Shown: in pieces, positions 8,191-20,652 of the stretch
How the letters are laid out: every line of letters starts with the position of its first letter
How positions within the stretch are numbered: position 1 is the first letter of the stretch
Source: Dokdonella koreensis DS-123
GTDB lineage: Bacteria; Pseudomonadota; Gammaproteobacteria; Xanthomonadales; Rhodanobacteraceae
Direction of reading: 5' to 3'
Assembly (NCBI RefSeq): GCF_001632775.1
Contig: NZ_CP015249.1
Span: forward strand, 3,638,686 to 3,702,685
Length of the DNA: 64,000 nt
Notes under the pieces: generated by a model
Told to the model about the DNA's origin: nothing
Database searches by the model: none
The model's input: only the letters and a program-made list of their open reading frames with translations
Translations under genes and position numbers: made by a program

Positions 8191-8987
8191 GCCGCCAGCT
8201 CGCCGAGGCGCGTGAGTTCCTCGACCGAGAAACCGGCCCGGAGCCGGGCATCGGTGTTGAACGGTCCCTTCACCCTGCCCGGCATGTGCCGCCGCAGCAG
8301 CGCATCGAACGTGGCCCCGGGCTCGACGCCCGCCGCCGCGCAGCACCACGCGAACCAGCGCGAACCGGCCGCCACATGGGCGACCTCCTCGTGGAGGATC
8401 ACTTCGAGGATCGCGACCGTTGCGGCATCGCCGACCGCGCGCAGCCGTTCGATCATGCCGGGCGTGACGTCCAGGCCGCGCGCTTCCAGCACGCGCGGCA
8501 CCAGCGCCATGCGCTCCAGGCACGAACCGGCCGTCGCCACCGCCGCCTCCCACAAGCCGTTGTGGGCCGCGAAGTCGCCGTAGCGATGGCCGAGCCCGGC
8601 GAGCCGCTCGCCGAGCAGCGAGAAGTGGCGCGCCTCGTCGACCGCCACGCCGATCCAGTCGGCATAGAAGGCTTCGGGCATGTCGCGGAACCGGTAGACC
8701 GCATCCCAGGCCAGGTTGATCGCATTGAACTCGATGTGCGCCACGGCATGCACCAGCGCCGCCCGCCCGTCGGCGCTGCCGAGCCCGCGCTGCGCGAGCT
8801 GCCGCGGCGGCACCAGCAGCGGCCGCGACGGCCGCCCCGGATCGGCGATCGGCCGCGGCGGTGCCGCGTGTCCAGCGCGCAGCGCGCCAGCGTGGAACAG
8901 GGCTGCGCAGCGCCGGGTCGCGGCGACCTTGGCGACCGGGTCGTCGAGCAGCAGGCAGTCGAGCGCGGCGGCATGGAGATCGGACAT
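8187..8987 (-). CDS. DUF455 ferritin-like protein (COG2833)
   Basis: The product is 266 residues. The helical core carries the carboxylate/His pattern of a ferritin-like di-iron protein: AHIEFNAINLAWDA, VDEARHFSLL and ILHEEVAHV, each with a Glu and a following His or Glu spaced to coordinate metal. This matches DUF455, related in fold to the tRNA hydroxylase MiaE; no substrate is established. The ATG at 8987 fits the start of the homology; frames further upstream add non-conserved residues. It lies between the two copies of the A/B membrane module and overlaps B2, so it is cotranscribed with at least the second copy. Whether it oxidises a product of the membrane proteins or is a passenger cannot be told from sequence. 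Confidence 0.85.
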   Translation of the reverse strand: MSDLHAAALDCLLLDDPVAKVAATRRCAALFHAGALRAGHAAPPRPIADPGRPSRPLLVPPRQLAQRGLGSADGRAALVHAVAHIEFNAINLAWDAVYRFRDMPEAFYADWIGVAVDEARHFSLLGERLAGLGHRYGDFAAHNGLWEAAVATAGSCLERMALVPRVLEARGLDVTPGMIERLRAVGDAATVAILEVILHEEVAHVAAGSRWFAWCCAAAGVEPGATFDALLRRHMPGRVKGPFNTDARLRAGFSVEELTRLGELAA

Positions 8988-9101
8988 CGTCGGGCGTGCT
9001 CTGGAGTCCGGTGGCGTCGGTGCGCAGGAGGGGAACTTCCGGATTCTGCCGATTTCAGCCCGCACGGAAAACCCCGCACGGCCCGGACCGCGCCAGCGGC
9101 A

Positions 9102-10538
9102 TCAGCGCTGCGCCGGTGGCGGTGCCGGCCACGGCGTGCCGATGCCGCGCAACAGCACCGCCGCCAGCGCGAAGACCGCCGGCACGACCTGCATGACCAA
9201 ACGGTTGGCGCTGGTGTAGTCCACCGCCCACGAGGAAGCGTCGGTGAAGAAGAACAATCCGAACAACAGCAGCAGGCAGCCCAGCAGCGCGCGGCCGGCC
9301 CAGGCGGCTGCCGGATCGCGTCCGAATGCGTCGCGGCGCCAGAGCACCAGCACCGGCAGTGCATACCAGAGCAGATGCCAGTTCGGCAGGCTGAAGAGGC
9401 TGCCGAGCACGACCTCGCCGACCGGCCGCCAGTACAGGTCGATCGTGCCGAACGGCTGCAGCTGGATCCTGCCCCATTCGATCCGGGCCCATCCGAGTCC
9501 CGGCACCGGCAGCGATACGCCACCGGCCACCACGACGATGGCCAGCGACACGACGACGACCGCAGCCAGTCCCCAGCGCCAGCGCGGCGGCATCCGGCTC
9601 CAGAGCCCCACCGCCAGCAGGGCCATCGCCCAGACCGCACCTTCGAGCTTGACCAGCGGCAGGCACGCGAGCAGGCCCAGCGCCAACCCGCCCTGCTCCA
9701 CTGCACCCGTGCGGACCCATCGCAGCGCCGCGAAGACGACCAGGCCGAACAGCGCCATCAGCCACAGGTCCGCATAGCCGGCCAGCGCGACGTGAGCGTC
9801 GACCAGCGGCAGCGACACCAGCCCCCAGACCAGCACCAGCGCCAGCCAGGCACGCAGCCCGATCGCCCGCCATTGGCCGTAGGCGGCCAGGGCCAGCGCG
9901 GCCAGCGCACCGCACCAGGCCAGGTTGATCTTCGGCTCGATCCATCCCCCTGCGGCGCTGGCGAACCACAGCTGCATCCAGGTCAGGAAGTCCGGATAGC
10001 GCCAGGACGACACGGTGCGCAACGATTCGCCGTCGGCCATCAGCCAGTCGCCCGGCGCGACGAAGGGCAGCGCCGTGCCGCTCAGGAACCAGGTCTTGGG
10101 CTTGACCTGCCAGGCGGCCCAGGCGTCCCACGGGAACGTCGGGCGCAGCAGGACGTCCGCCGCCAGCAGGCCGATCCGCCAGCCGATCAAGGCCAGCAGC
10201 GCCGCCGTCGCCAGCCGCAGCCACCGGCAGGCGGGTGCATCGTGCTCCGGCCGGGAGAGCGCACGCCCGGGCCGGTGCCGGCGCAGCCAGACGCCGGCAC
10301 CCCAGGCCACCACGGCGATCGCCCCCAGCCACGGCGCGACCCGCGCGAACGTCTGCACGACATCGTCGCGCGCCAGCACCGACGCCAGACCGGCGGCGAT
10401 CAGCAAGCCGACGAAGTAGCCGTAGCCGGCGACGGTTGCGGCGTCCGCGCCGCGCAGCGACGGCCGCAGCACCGCGAAGACCAAGCCGGAGCCGGCCAGC
10501 CACGGCAGCAGCCAGGCCGCGAGATAGGTCAGGCTCAT
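9102..10538 (-). CDS. Polytopic membrane protein A1, paralogue of A2 (GT-C-like topology)
   Basis: This 478-residue protein has about 11-12 membrane helices. Shared with A2 are PTFPWDAWAAWQVKPKTWF at residues 133-151, SWRYPDFLTW near 178, and SLPLVDAHVALAGYADLW at 242-259, followed by a conserved LPL(V/L)K.EG(A/V)VW. A central segment unique to A1 (VSLPVPGLGWARIEWG to LYWRPVGEVVLG) resembles a periplasmic loop. The buried acidic residues Asp138 and Asp248 in conserved loops are candidates for catalysis if this is a GT-C-type glycosyltransferase, which is an inference. The ATG at 10538 overlaps the B1 stop (ATGA). A gap of 114 bases separates it from DUF455. Confidence 0.72.
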   Translation of the reverse strand: MSLTYLAAWLLPWLAGSGLVFAVLRPSLRGADAATVAGYGYFVGLLIAAGLASVLARDDVVQTFARVAPWLGAIAVVAWGAGVWLRRHRPGRALSRPEHDAPACRWLRLATAALLALIGWRIGLLAADVLLRPTFPWDAWAAWQVKPKTWFLSGTALPFVAPGDWLMADGESLRTVSSWRYPDFLTWMQLWFASAAGGWIEPKINLAWCGALAALALAAYGQWRAIGLRAWLALVLVWGLVSLPLVDAHVALAGYADLWLMALFGLVVFAALRWVRTGAVEQGGLALGLLACLPLVKLEGAVWAMALLAVGLWSRMPPRWRWGLAAVVVVSLAIVVVAGGVSLPVPGLGWARIEWGRIQLQPFGTIDLYWRPVGEVVLGSLFSLPNWHLLWYALPVLVLWRRDAFGRDPAAAWAGRALLGCLLLLFGLFFFTDASSWAVDYTSANRLVMQVVPAVFALAAVLLRGIGTPWPAPPPAQR

Positions 10539-11788
10539 CGCAGCCCCCGGTAGCGCACCACCAGCAGGCGGTCGCGCTGCAACAGCAGGTCGGCCGGCAG
10601 GACCGCGTCGGTACTGGCGACGGCACCCCGCGCCGCGTCGTAGCGCCAGTTGGGCATGTCGTAGAACACCACCACGCTGCCGGGCCGCAGGACCTCCCCT
10701 TGCAGCAGCGGCGCCGGCGTGTCGAAGCCGGCCGCGTACAGCGGCAGGCGCGCCTGCCGCGGACCGGCCGCTTCCATCGCCTGCGACAGCACGAAGGCGT
10801 TGCGCGGCAGCAGGTGCCAGACCAGGCGATAGAGCGGATAGCCGCTGCGGGCATGGATCAGCACCGGCGTATCGACCGGCTCGTTGCGCAGCAGCCATTG
10901 CACCTGGCGTGCGACCTCGACCAGGTCGCGGTCGGTCACCTGGCGCGTGCGCTGCTCGCCGTCCAGCGCGCCGTAGACCGCGTCCGCCGCGGCATGCCGC
11001 CACTGCAGGCCGGCCGCCCACACCAGGTCGAGCAGCAGCCACCCGGCCGCCAGCGCGATCGCCAGCGCCGGCAGGAAGCGGCGGCGCGCACCGGGCACCA
11101 GCAGCGCCCACCAGAGGGCGGCCAGACCCGCGAATGCCGCCGACGCCACCGTCAGCGGCCACTGGCGAAACCCGGCGACGTCGCGGCCGAGCGCGTGCAC
11201 CGACCGTATCGTCCAGGGCCACGGGTCGAACCAGGCGGTGCCGAGCGCGGCCAGGCTGCCCCGCCACGACGGCGACCACAGCTCCGCACCGACCAGTGCG
11301 AATGGCGCGAAGCCGCGATCGGGCGGCGTCATCTGCGGCGTCGGAAACTCGGCGAAGCCGATCTCCTCGATCGCGCCGTGCCATTCGGGCAGCGCGCGCA
11401 GGTCGAAGCTGCCCGATCCCGAACCGGGCCAGGGCAGCTCGACGACGTGCAACTGGTCGGGCGCATCGGTCCGCCGGAACGCGAACGACAGCGCCAGCGT
11501 CGGCGGCAGGCCGTCGAAACGGTAGCGCAGCAACGGGAACGCCGCGGCCTCGAACCCGGCCGTCGCCAGCGTCTGCACGGCGGTGTTCTCGGGACCGGGC
11601 GCGTCGACGTGCAGATGCCCGTCCAGCTCCCGCCCCTGCCCGCCCACGGCGAGGAACGCGGCACCCTCGAACGTCTGCCGCTCGCGCGGATGCCAGGGAT
11701 CGCGCCAGTCGACCCGCGCCGCCAGCAGGGCGAGGACGAAGGCGCTGGCCACGACCAGCGCCACGCCGACGCCGACGCGCCACCTCAT
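10535..11788 (-). CDS. Membrane-anchored protein B1, paralogue of B2
   Basis: The product is 417 residues. It has an N-terminal membrane anchor (VGVALVVASAFVLALLAA) and a periplasmic region with LPWPGSGSGSFDLRALPEW, IEEIGFAEFP and GAELWSPSW. It then has two central membrane helices and a C-terminal soluble domain ending VVRYRGLR. The B2 product shows the same order and motifs, so B1-A1 and B2-A2 are a duplicated two-gene cassette. The ATG at 11788 is preferred over a TTG two codons upstream. The gene is first in its unit: 205 bases without an obvious gene separate it from the end of purF. Its partnership with A1 is supported by the four-base overlap and by the conserved pairing in both copies. 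Confidence 0.72.
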   Translation of the reverse strand: MRWRVGVGVALVVASAFVLALLAARVDWRDPWHPRERQTFEGAAFLAVGGQGRELDGHLHVDAPGPENTAVQTLATAGFEAAAFPLLRYRFDGLPPTLALSFAFRRTDAPDQLHVVELPWPGSGSGSFDLRALPEWHGAIEEIGFAEFPTPQMTPPDRGFAPFALVGAELWSPSWRGSLAALGTAWFDPWPWTIRSVHALGRDVAGFRQWPLTVASAAFAGLAALWWALLVPGARRRFLPALAIALAAGWLLLDLVWAAGLQWRHAAADAVYGALDGEQRTRQVTDRDLVEVARQVQWLLRNEPVDTPVLIHARSGYPLYRLVWHLLPRNAFVLSQAMEAAGPRQARLPLYAAGFDTPAPLLQGEVLRPGSVVVFYDMPNWRYDAARGAVASTDAVLPADLLLQRDRLLVVRYRGLR

Positions 11789-11993
11789 CGGCAAGCCTCG
11801 GTGCGGGGCGGGGCGGGCGGCGTGGACGCGGGCATCGTCGCTCCAGGTCGGGAAGCGACGAAGTGTGCCGCGCCCGCCCGCGTATCGCCACCCCGGGGCC
11901 GGGCCGGTGGGTTCGGACCGCCGGTCAGGCGCGGCGCGCCGGCGCTACCGCACGGCAGCCACCGTGAAGCGCCGGGTAGCGCGCCGCCGCCGG

Positions 11994-13472
11994 CTAGCCG
12001 ACCTGGCGCCGCTGCGCCTTGGCCTCGTCGGAGCGCGCGAACTCCAGCTCGCGCAGGTAGGTCGGCTCGACGCCGGTGACGTACTGCCCGGTGAAGCACG
12101 AGGCATCGAACTCGGCCAGTTCCTCGTTGCCGTCGATGACCGCGGCGATCAGATCGTCCAGGTCCTGGTAGATCAGCCAGTCGGTACCGAGGATGTCCTG
12201 GATCTCGGCCTCGCTGCGGCCGTGGGCGACCAGTTCGGCCGCGGCCGGCATGTCGATGCCGTAGATGTTCGGGTAGCGCACCGGCGGCGCCGCCGAGGCG
12301 AAGTAGACCTTGCGCGCACCGGCCTCACGGGCCATCTGGATGATCTGCTTGGAGGTGGTGCCGCGCACGATCGAGTCGTCGACCAGCAGCACGGCCTTCT
12401 TGCGGAACTCCAGCGGGATCGGATTGAGCTTGCGGCGCACCGATTTCACGCGCTCGCCCTGGCCCGGCATGATGAACGTGCGGCCGATGTAGCGGTTCTT
12501 GACGAAGCCCTCGCGCATCGGCACGCCGAGCGCCTGCGCCAGCGAGGATGCCGCCGTGCGCGAGGTGTCGGGAATCGGGATCACCGCCTCGATGTCGTGG
12601 TCCGGGCGCAGCCGGCGGATCTTCGCGGCCAGCCGCTCGCCCATGCGCAGGCGCGCCTTGTAGACCGAGACGTCCTCCATCATCGAGTCCGGCCGCGCCA
12701 TGTAGACGTACTCGAAGATGCACGGCGCATGCACGGCCGCCTCCGCGCACTGGCGCGAATGCAGCTGCCCGTCGAAGGTGATCAGCACCGCCTCGCCCGG
12801 CTCGACGTCGCGCAGCAGCCGGAAGCCGAGGATGTCGAAGGCGACCGATTCGGAGGCGACCGCGTACTCCTTGCCTTCCGGGGTATCGCGCTCGCCGAGC
12901 ACCAGCGGGCGGATGCCGTTGCGGTCGCGGAAGGCGACGATGCCGCAGCCGAGCAGCAGCGTGACGACGGCATAGCCGCCGACGCAGCGCCGGTGCACGC
13001 CGGCGATCGCCTTGAAGATGTTGTCGGGCGCCAGGGTGAGCCGGTCCTGGATCTGCAGCTCGTGTGCGAAGACGTTGAGCAGGATCTCCGAGTCCGAATC
13101 GGTGTTGATGTGCCGGCGATCGTCCTCGTAGACCTCGCGGCGCAGCGTCTCGGTGTTGATCAGGTTACCGTTGTGCGCCAGCGCGATGCCGTAGGGCGAG
13201 TTGACGTACAGCGGCTGCGCTTCCGTCGAACCCTCCGCGCCGGCCGTCGGATAGCGGCAGTGGCCGATGCCGGCATGGCCGCGCAGGCCCAGCATGTGCT
13301 CGCGGTCGAACACGTCGCGGACCAGGCCCGGCCCCTTGTGCAGGCGCAGCCGCGAACCGTCCAGCGTGGCGATGCCGGCAGCGTCCTGGCCGCGATGCTG
13401 CAGGACGGTCAATCCGTCATAGAGCGAGGCCGCCACTTCCGACTTGCCTACGATGCCGATGATTCCGCACAT
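11994..13472 (-). CDS. purF: Amidophosphoribosyltransferase
   Basis: PurF catalyses the first committed step of purine synthesis, PRPP plus glutamine to 5-phosphoribosylamine. The 492-residue product has the class II glutamine amidotransferase N terminus with nucleophile Cys2 exposed after Met removal (MCGIIGI). It also has [21 protein letters not shown] and HNGNLIN, and the PRPP-binding motif [14 protein letters not shown] at 361-374. The [15 protein letters not shown] and FIMPGQ segments are also characteristic. Length and motifs match the non-iron-sulfur, non-propeptide enzyme of proteobacteria. It lies downstream of cvpA, as in Escherichia coli, with 102 bases between them. The region upstream of the start is relatively AT-rich (GTTGAAAAGATG) but has no clear operator. 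Confidence 0.97.
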   Translation of the reverse strand: MCGIIGIVGKSEVAASLYDGLTVLQHRGQDAAGIATLDGSRLRLHKGPGLVRDVFDREHMLGLRGHAGIGHCRYPTAGAEGSTEAQPLYVNSPYGIALAHNGNLINTETLRREVYEDDRRHINTDSDSEILLNVFAHELQIQDRLTLAPDNIFKAIAGVHRRCVGGYAVVTLLLGCGIVAFRDRNGIRPLVLGERDTPEGKEYAVASESVAFDILGFRLLRDVEPGEAVLITFDGQLHSRQCAEAAVHAPCIFEYVYMARPDSMMEDVSVYKARLRMGERLAAKIRRLRPDHDIEAVIPIPDTSRTAASSLAQALGVPMREGFVKNRYIGRTFIMPGQGERVKSVRRKLNPIPLEFRKKAVLLVDDSIVRGTTSKQIIQMAREAGARKVYFASAAPPVRYPNIYGIDMPAAAELVAHGRSEAEIQDILGTDWLIYQDLDDLIAAVIDGNEELAEFDASCFTGQYVTGVEPTYLRELEFARSDEAKAQRRQVG

Positions 13473-13574
13473 GGGTCTATCTCGTTGAAAAGATGAAAAG
13501 ACACGGCACCTGCCGCACGGACGCCGAATGCCCGCCGCAACCGCGCGGCAGGCACCGCCGGAGCGCGGCGGCGT

Positions 13575-14162
13575 TCACCGCTGCGGCTCGGCCGGTGGCG
13601 CGGCCGGCTCGGCGCCCGCGGGCGCGGCAGCAGGCCGTTCCGCGGGCAGCGCCAACGGCGCGGCCAATGCCGCCGCCGGCTCCAGATACGCGGCGACCTG
13701 CGCCGGAAGCCGGTCGGTGACCCAGGCCGCCGCGCTGCGGAACGTCGGCAGCAGCTGCGAGGCGCTCCACCACGGATCCCGCGTGAACGGCGTGAATCCG
13801 AGCAGCAGCACCACCAGTACCACCAGCGCGACGCCGCGCACCAGACCGAACACCATGCCCAGCAGGCGGTCGGTGCCCGACAGGCCGCTGCCGCTGACCA
13901 GCTTGCGCAACACGAATCCGACGATCGCCCCGGCGATCAGCACCGCGACGAAGCACAGCGCATAACCGAGCAGCACGCGCGCCGACGGCACCGATATGCT
14001 GTCGGAAAACCGCTCCGCAAGAGCCGGGCCGAACATCCAGGCCAGCCAGAACGCGAGCGCCCAGCAGGCCAGTGCGAAGACCTCGGCGACGAAGCCCCGC
14101 CACAGCCCGACCAGGACGGACAGCGCCAGCACCGCGAGTATCGTGTAGTCGGCCCAGTTCAT
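13575..14162 (-). CDS. cvpA: CvpA family membrane protein
   Basis: CvpA proteins are small inner-membrane proteins linked to colicin V production and envelope stress; their molecular role is unsettled. This 195-residue product starts MNWADYTILAVLALSVLVGLWRGFVAEVF, the canonical CvpA N terminus. It has four membrane segments and the loop SGTDRLLGMVFGLVRGVALV, which carries the conserved Gly/Asp/Arg cluster. The C terminus from about residue 155 is an Ala/Pro-rich tail not expected in short CvpA proteins and probably cytoplasmic or unstructured. The location between dedD and purF reproduces the gammaproteobacterial folC-dedD-cvpA-purF order, which supports the call. Confidence 0.92.
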   Translation of the reverse strand: MNWADYTILAVLALSVLVGLWRGFVAEVFALACWALAFWLAWMFGPALAERFSDSISVPSARVLLGYALCFVAVLIAGAIVGFVLRKLVSGSGLSGTDRLLGMVFGLVRGVALVVLVVLLLGFTPFTRDPWWSASQLLPTFRSAAAWVTDRLPAQVAAYLEPAAALAAPLALPAERPAAAPAGAEPAAPPAEPQR

Positions 14163-14256
14163 CGGAATCTGCTCGCCGGCACCGGCCACCCGGGCCGCCT
14201 CGGATCGGGGACGCCGATACGCAGCGGGGCGCGCAATCCGGCGCCGCGCGTGCCGG

Positions 14257-15153
14257 TCACGGCTGGGTGACGACCAGCCCGTCCAGTTTGAGCTTCTCCT
14301 TGATGCGGTCACGCAAGCGCGTCGCACTGTCGCGACCGGCCTCCGGGCCGGCGCGCACGCGCCACAGGGTCTGGCCGTTGCTGCTGGTCTGGTCGACGAA
14401 CGCGGCGAACTGCGCGCCGCGCAGCCGCTCGCGCAGCTTGTCGGCCTCCTCGCGGGTCTTGAACGCACCCAGCTGCACGGCCCAACCGCCGGCGCGGCCC
14501 GCCGGAACGGCCGTTGCCGGCGCATCGGCAGCCGCATCGGTGGCGTTCTCGACGATCTTGCTCGGCGCCTTGACACCGGTGGCGGCGATACGCAGCCGTG
14601 CCGCCTCGGCCGCGGCGCGATCGGCATAGGGACCGACGCGGACCCGTGTCGTCTGCTGGCCCTGGAACTGGCTGGCCTCGGTGAAGGCGAGGAAGCCGCC
14701 GCGCTTGAGGCCGGCCGCCAGGTCGCCGGCGTTCTTGGCGTTGCCGTAGTCGCCCAGATGGATGAAGTACGTGCCCGTGGCGGCTGCGCCGGGCGCAGGC
14801 GCCGTAACGGCGGGCTGCGGCTTCTCGGGCACGGCCGGTGCCGGTGCCGGTGCGGGCGTCGGCAGCGGCGTTGCCGCGGGCGGTGGGGTCTCGGTGCGCG
14901 GCGGGATGTCCACGGTCGCCAGCGCGTCCGGCGCGGGCGCCGCCGGTTGCGGCTGCGGCGCCGGCTGCCCGGCCGGCTCGACCGGCAGCACGCGCGTCTG
15001 GAACTCGCGGTCCGGTGCCGGCGGGATTTGCAGGCTCACGGTCTCCGATTCCTGCTTGGGACCGGAACCGGACAGGAACATCGGTACGAAGATGACCGCC
15101 AGCGCGATCAGTACCGCGGCGCCCAGCAGGCGCTGTTTCAGCGAAATGTCCAT
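14257..15153 (-). CDS. dedD: SPOR-domain divisome-type protein (DedD position)
   Basis: The 298-residue protein has a short cytoplasmic N terminus and one membrane helix (LLGAAVLIALAVIFVPMFL, residues 9-27). A Pro/Ala-rich linker to about residue 125 follows, then two SPOR-like repeats: a first around 127-200 (TYFIHLGDYGNAKNAGDL to RVRVGPYADRAAAE) and a canonical second at 222-297 (WAVQLGAFKTREEADKL to WRVRAGPEAGRDSA). SPOR domains bind denuded septal glycan, and DedD supports constriction. Having two repeats is unusual; DedD normally has one, and the first here may have diverged. Its place between folC and cvpA matches DedD. The ATG at 15153 has an AGAAG-type ribosome binding site. Confidence 0.88.
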   Translation of the reverse strand: MDISLKQRLLGAAVLIALAVIFVPMFLSGSGPKQESETVSLQIPPAPDREFQTRVLPVEPAGQPAPQPQPAAPAPDALATVDIPPRTETPPPAATPLPTPAPAPAPAVPEKPQPAVTAPAPGAAATGTYFIHLGDYGNAKNAGDLAAGLKRGGFLAFTEASQFQGQQTTRVRVGPYADRAAAEAARLRIAATGVKAPSKIVENATDAAADAPATAVPAGRAGGWAVQLGAFKTREEADKLRERLRGAQFAAFVDQTSSNGQTLWRVRAGPEAGRDSATRLRDRIKEKLKLDGLVVTQP

Positions 15154-15218
15154 CGACTTCTGGAGACCGGTCGCAGGCGAACGGCGCGGATTATACCCGT
15201 GCCGGACGCAACACAGGC

Positions 15219-18666
<3,448 letters not shown>

Positions 18667-18693
18667 GGCGACGGCGGCAGCAGCGGGGCGCGC

Positions 18694-18722
18694 ATTGTAG
18701 GCGTGCGACGGGACGGCTCCAA
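18694..18722 (-). promoter_or_regulatory. Putative sigma70 promoter of queA-tgt-folC
   Basis: On the minus strand a TTGGAG (18717-18722) and a TACAAT (18694-18699) hexamer are separated by 17 bases. The -10 matches the consensus in five of six positions, while the -35 matches only moderately. A start of transcription about seven bases downstream would leave a leader of roughly 20 nucleotides before the TTG start of queA. The site lies between the response regulator stop and queA, where a new transcription unit is expected. Confidence 0.45.
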
Positions 18723-18740
18723 ACCGCCGCGGGGCGCCGG

Positions 18741-19343
18741 CTACAACCATCCCTTCTGACGCGCCAGCCGGTAGGCCTCGATCCGGTTGGTGACGCCGAG
18801 CTTGCCGATCGCCTCCGACAGGTAGTTGCGCACCGTGCCCTGCGACAGGTTGAGCTGCCGGGCGATGTCGCCGGCCGACGCGCCCTCGCCGGCCAGGCGC
18901 AGCACCTGGCGCTCGCGATCGTTCAGCGGGTCCGCTTCGGACCAGGCCTCGACCGCCAGCTGCGGATCGATCGCCCGCCCGCCGCGGTGGACCTTGCGCA
19001 AGGCCTCGGCGAGGTTCTCCGCGGGCGCGTCCTTCAGCAGGTAGCCGCCCACGCCCGCATCCAGCGCGCGCCGCAGGAACCCCGGACGCGCGAAGGTCGT
19101 GACGATGACCACCTTGACCGGCAGCGCGTGGCGCTGGATGCGCTGCGCGAGCTCCAGCCCGGTCAGCCCCGGCATCTCGATGTCGGTCACCAGCACGTCG
19201 GGCTGCAGCCGCTGCAGCTCGCGCCAGGCCGCTTCGCCGTCGACGACGCCACCGACCACATCGATGTCCGGTTCGAGCTTGAGCAGGGCGGACAGGGCGC
19301 CGAGGACCATCGTCTGGTCTTCGGCCAGCAGGACGCGAATCAT
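18741..19343 (-). CDS. NarL/LuxR-family response regulator (DesR-like)
   Basis: The 200-residue protein has a receiver domain with acidic residues in LLAEDQ, phosphoacceptor Asp54 ([10 protein letters not shown]), a conserved Thr (VTTF) and Lys (LLKDAP). A LuxR-type helix-turn-helix follows from about residue 135 ([23 protein letters not shown] and [26 protein letters not shown]). The short length and pairing with a HisKA_3 kinase match DesR-type regulators, which in Firmicutes respond to membrane state and commonly control adjacent ABC exporters. The ATG at 19343 is 91 bases after the kinase stop. The likely targets are its own operon promoter upstream of 24197; that is an inference from context. 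Confidence 0.9.
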   Translation of the reverse strand: MIRVLLAEDQTMVLGALSALLKLEPDIDVVGGVVDGEAAWRELQRLQPDVLVTDIEMPGLTGLELAQRIQRHALPVKVVIVTTFARPGFLRRALDAGVGGYLLKDAPAENLAEALRKVHRGGRAIDPQLAVEAWSEADPLNDRERQVLRLAGEGASAGDIARQLNLSQGTVRNYLSEAIGKLGVTNRIEAYRLARQKGWL

Positions 19344-19376
19344 CGAGGCGGGAAGCGGCGGCCGGACAGGTCCGCG

Positions 19377-19385
19377 ACAGTAGCA
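19377..19385 (-). promoter_or_regulatory. Possible extended -10 promoter for the response regulator
   Basis: In the 91-base gap between the kinase and regulator genes the minus strand reads TGCTACTGT, an extended -10 element (TG-n-TACTGT). No good -35 lies 16-18 bases upstream, which extended -10 promoters tolerate. It could give the regulator extra expression independent of the operon. The evidence is a single short motif. Confidence 0.28.
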
Positions 19386-19434
19386 AATCCCATCGCCGGC
19401 CGTACTCCGGCGCGCGCGGCGAAGCCGGGCGCGC

Positions 19435-20652
19435 TCAGGATGCGATCGGCCGCGACGCCGCCGCCGGCGCCGGCGACGAGGGCTCCGGCAGCGGCAGCTC
19501 GATCTCGACACGGGTGCCGCGCCCGGGCGCCGAATCGATGCGCAGGTCGCCGCCCAGCGCCTCGATCCGCTCGCGCATGCCGGTCAGGCCGTTGCCGGGC
19601 ACGATCGCGCTGCCGCGTCCGTCGTCGCCGATGCGCAGCAGCACGCGGCCGTGCCGCTGCTCCAGCGCGACCTCCGCCCTGAGGGCACGCGCGTGGCGCT
19701 GGATGTTGGTCACCGCCTCGCGCACGCCGAGCGCCAGCACGGTTTCCAGTTCCGGCGTCAACGCGACGTCGGCCAGCGCGTAGCGGAACGCCACGCCGCC
19801 GGACTCGAGCAGCAGCTTGGCCGAGGCCAGCTCGGCGGCCAGCCCCGCCGCGCGAATGCCGGTGACGGCGCGGCGGACCTGCGACAGCGCATCGCGGGCC
19901 ACGCGCATGACCTCGTCGATCTCGCGCCGCGCGGCGGCGACGTCCCGGTCGAGCAGCTTGCCCGCCAGCTCCGACTTGAGTGCGACCAGCGACAGGGTGT
20001 GGCCGAGGAGGTCGTGCAGGTCGCGGCCGATGCGTTCGCGCTCGGCCAGCGCGGCCAGGCGGCGCACCTCGTCGTGCGAGAGCTTGAGCTCGGCACCCTT
20101 GCGCCGGTTCTCGACGTAGAAGTGATTGCTGAAGAACGCCGCCACACCGACCAGCAGCGTGATCGCGAAGACGAACAGCGGATAGTTCAGCGCGATCACC
20201 TGCAGCAGGAACACGGCGAACACGCCGATCATCCAGGCGAGCTTGTAGCGCAGTGCCCCGTCGATCGTCGCCGCGATCGCGACAGCGTAGATCACGTAGG
20301 TATTGGCGAATGAATTGAACGGCAGCAGGGCGTAGCCCAGGCCCGCGATCGCGAGCAGGCAGGCGCCCTCGGCCGCTGCCGACCGCACACGGTAGCTCAG
20401 GAAATAGATCGGCAGGAACACCACCACGCTCGCCAGCGTGGCGAGAAGCTGCCCGTTCTCCATTCCGAACCAGAGCAGCTCCCGGGTGCCGAGGAAGTTG
20501 AATATCGCCGGCAGGAACAGGAACACCAGATAGCCGAGCATGTACAGCGGCGCCCAGCCCAGGCCCAGTTCGTCGGGGACCAGCCACTGGCGCAGGCGCA
20601 GCAGGCGGGCCTGGAACGTTCGCATCGTCAGCGGCATCCGATCGGCGTTCAT
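19435..20652 (-). CDS. DesK-like sensor histidine kinase (HisKA_3)
   Basis: The 405-residue protein has about six membrane helices between residues 35 and 178 and no sizeable periplasmic domain, so it probably senses something in or near the membrane. A short coiled segment leads into the dimerisation helix RERIGRDLHDLLGHTLSLVALK, with phosphorylated His213 in the HDLLGH motif typical of HisKA_3 kinases. The HATPase_c domain shows ALGVREAVTNIQRHA (N box), GDDGRGS (G1) and GLTGMRERIEALGG (G2). The ATG at 20652 overlaps the amidohydrolase stop by four bases. The C terminus ends in a Pro/Ala-rich stretch. The cognate regulator is encoded next. Confidence 0.92.
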   Translation of the reverse strand: MNADRMPLTMRTFQARLLRLRQWLVPDELGLGWAPLYMLGYLVFLFLPAIFNFLGTRELLWFGMENGQLLATLASVVVFLPIYFLSYRVRSAAAEGACLLAIAGLGYALLPFNSFANTYVIYAVAIAATIDGALRYKLAWMIGVFAVFLLQVIALNYPLFVFAITLLVGVAAFFSNHFYVENRRKGAELKLSHDEVRRLAALAERERIGRDLHDLLGHTLSLVALKSELAGKLLDRDVAAARREIDEVMRVARDALSQVRRAVTGIRAAGLAAELASAKLLLESGGVAFRYALADVALTPELETVLALGVREAVTNIQRHARALRAEVALEQRHGRVLLRIGDDGRGSAIVPGNGLTGMRERIEALGGDLRIDSAPGRGTRVEIELPLPEPSSPAPAAASRPIAS

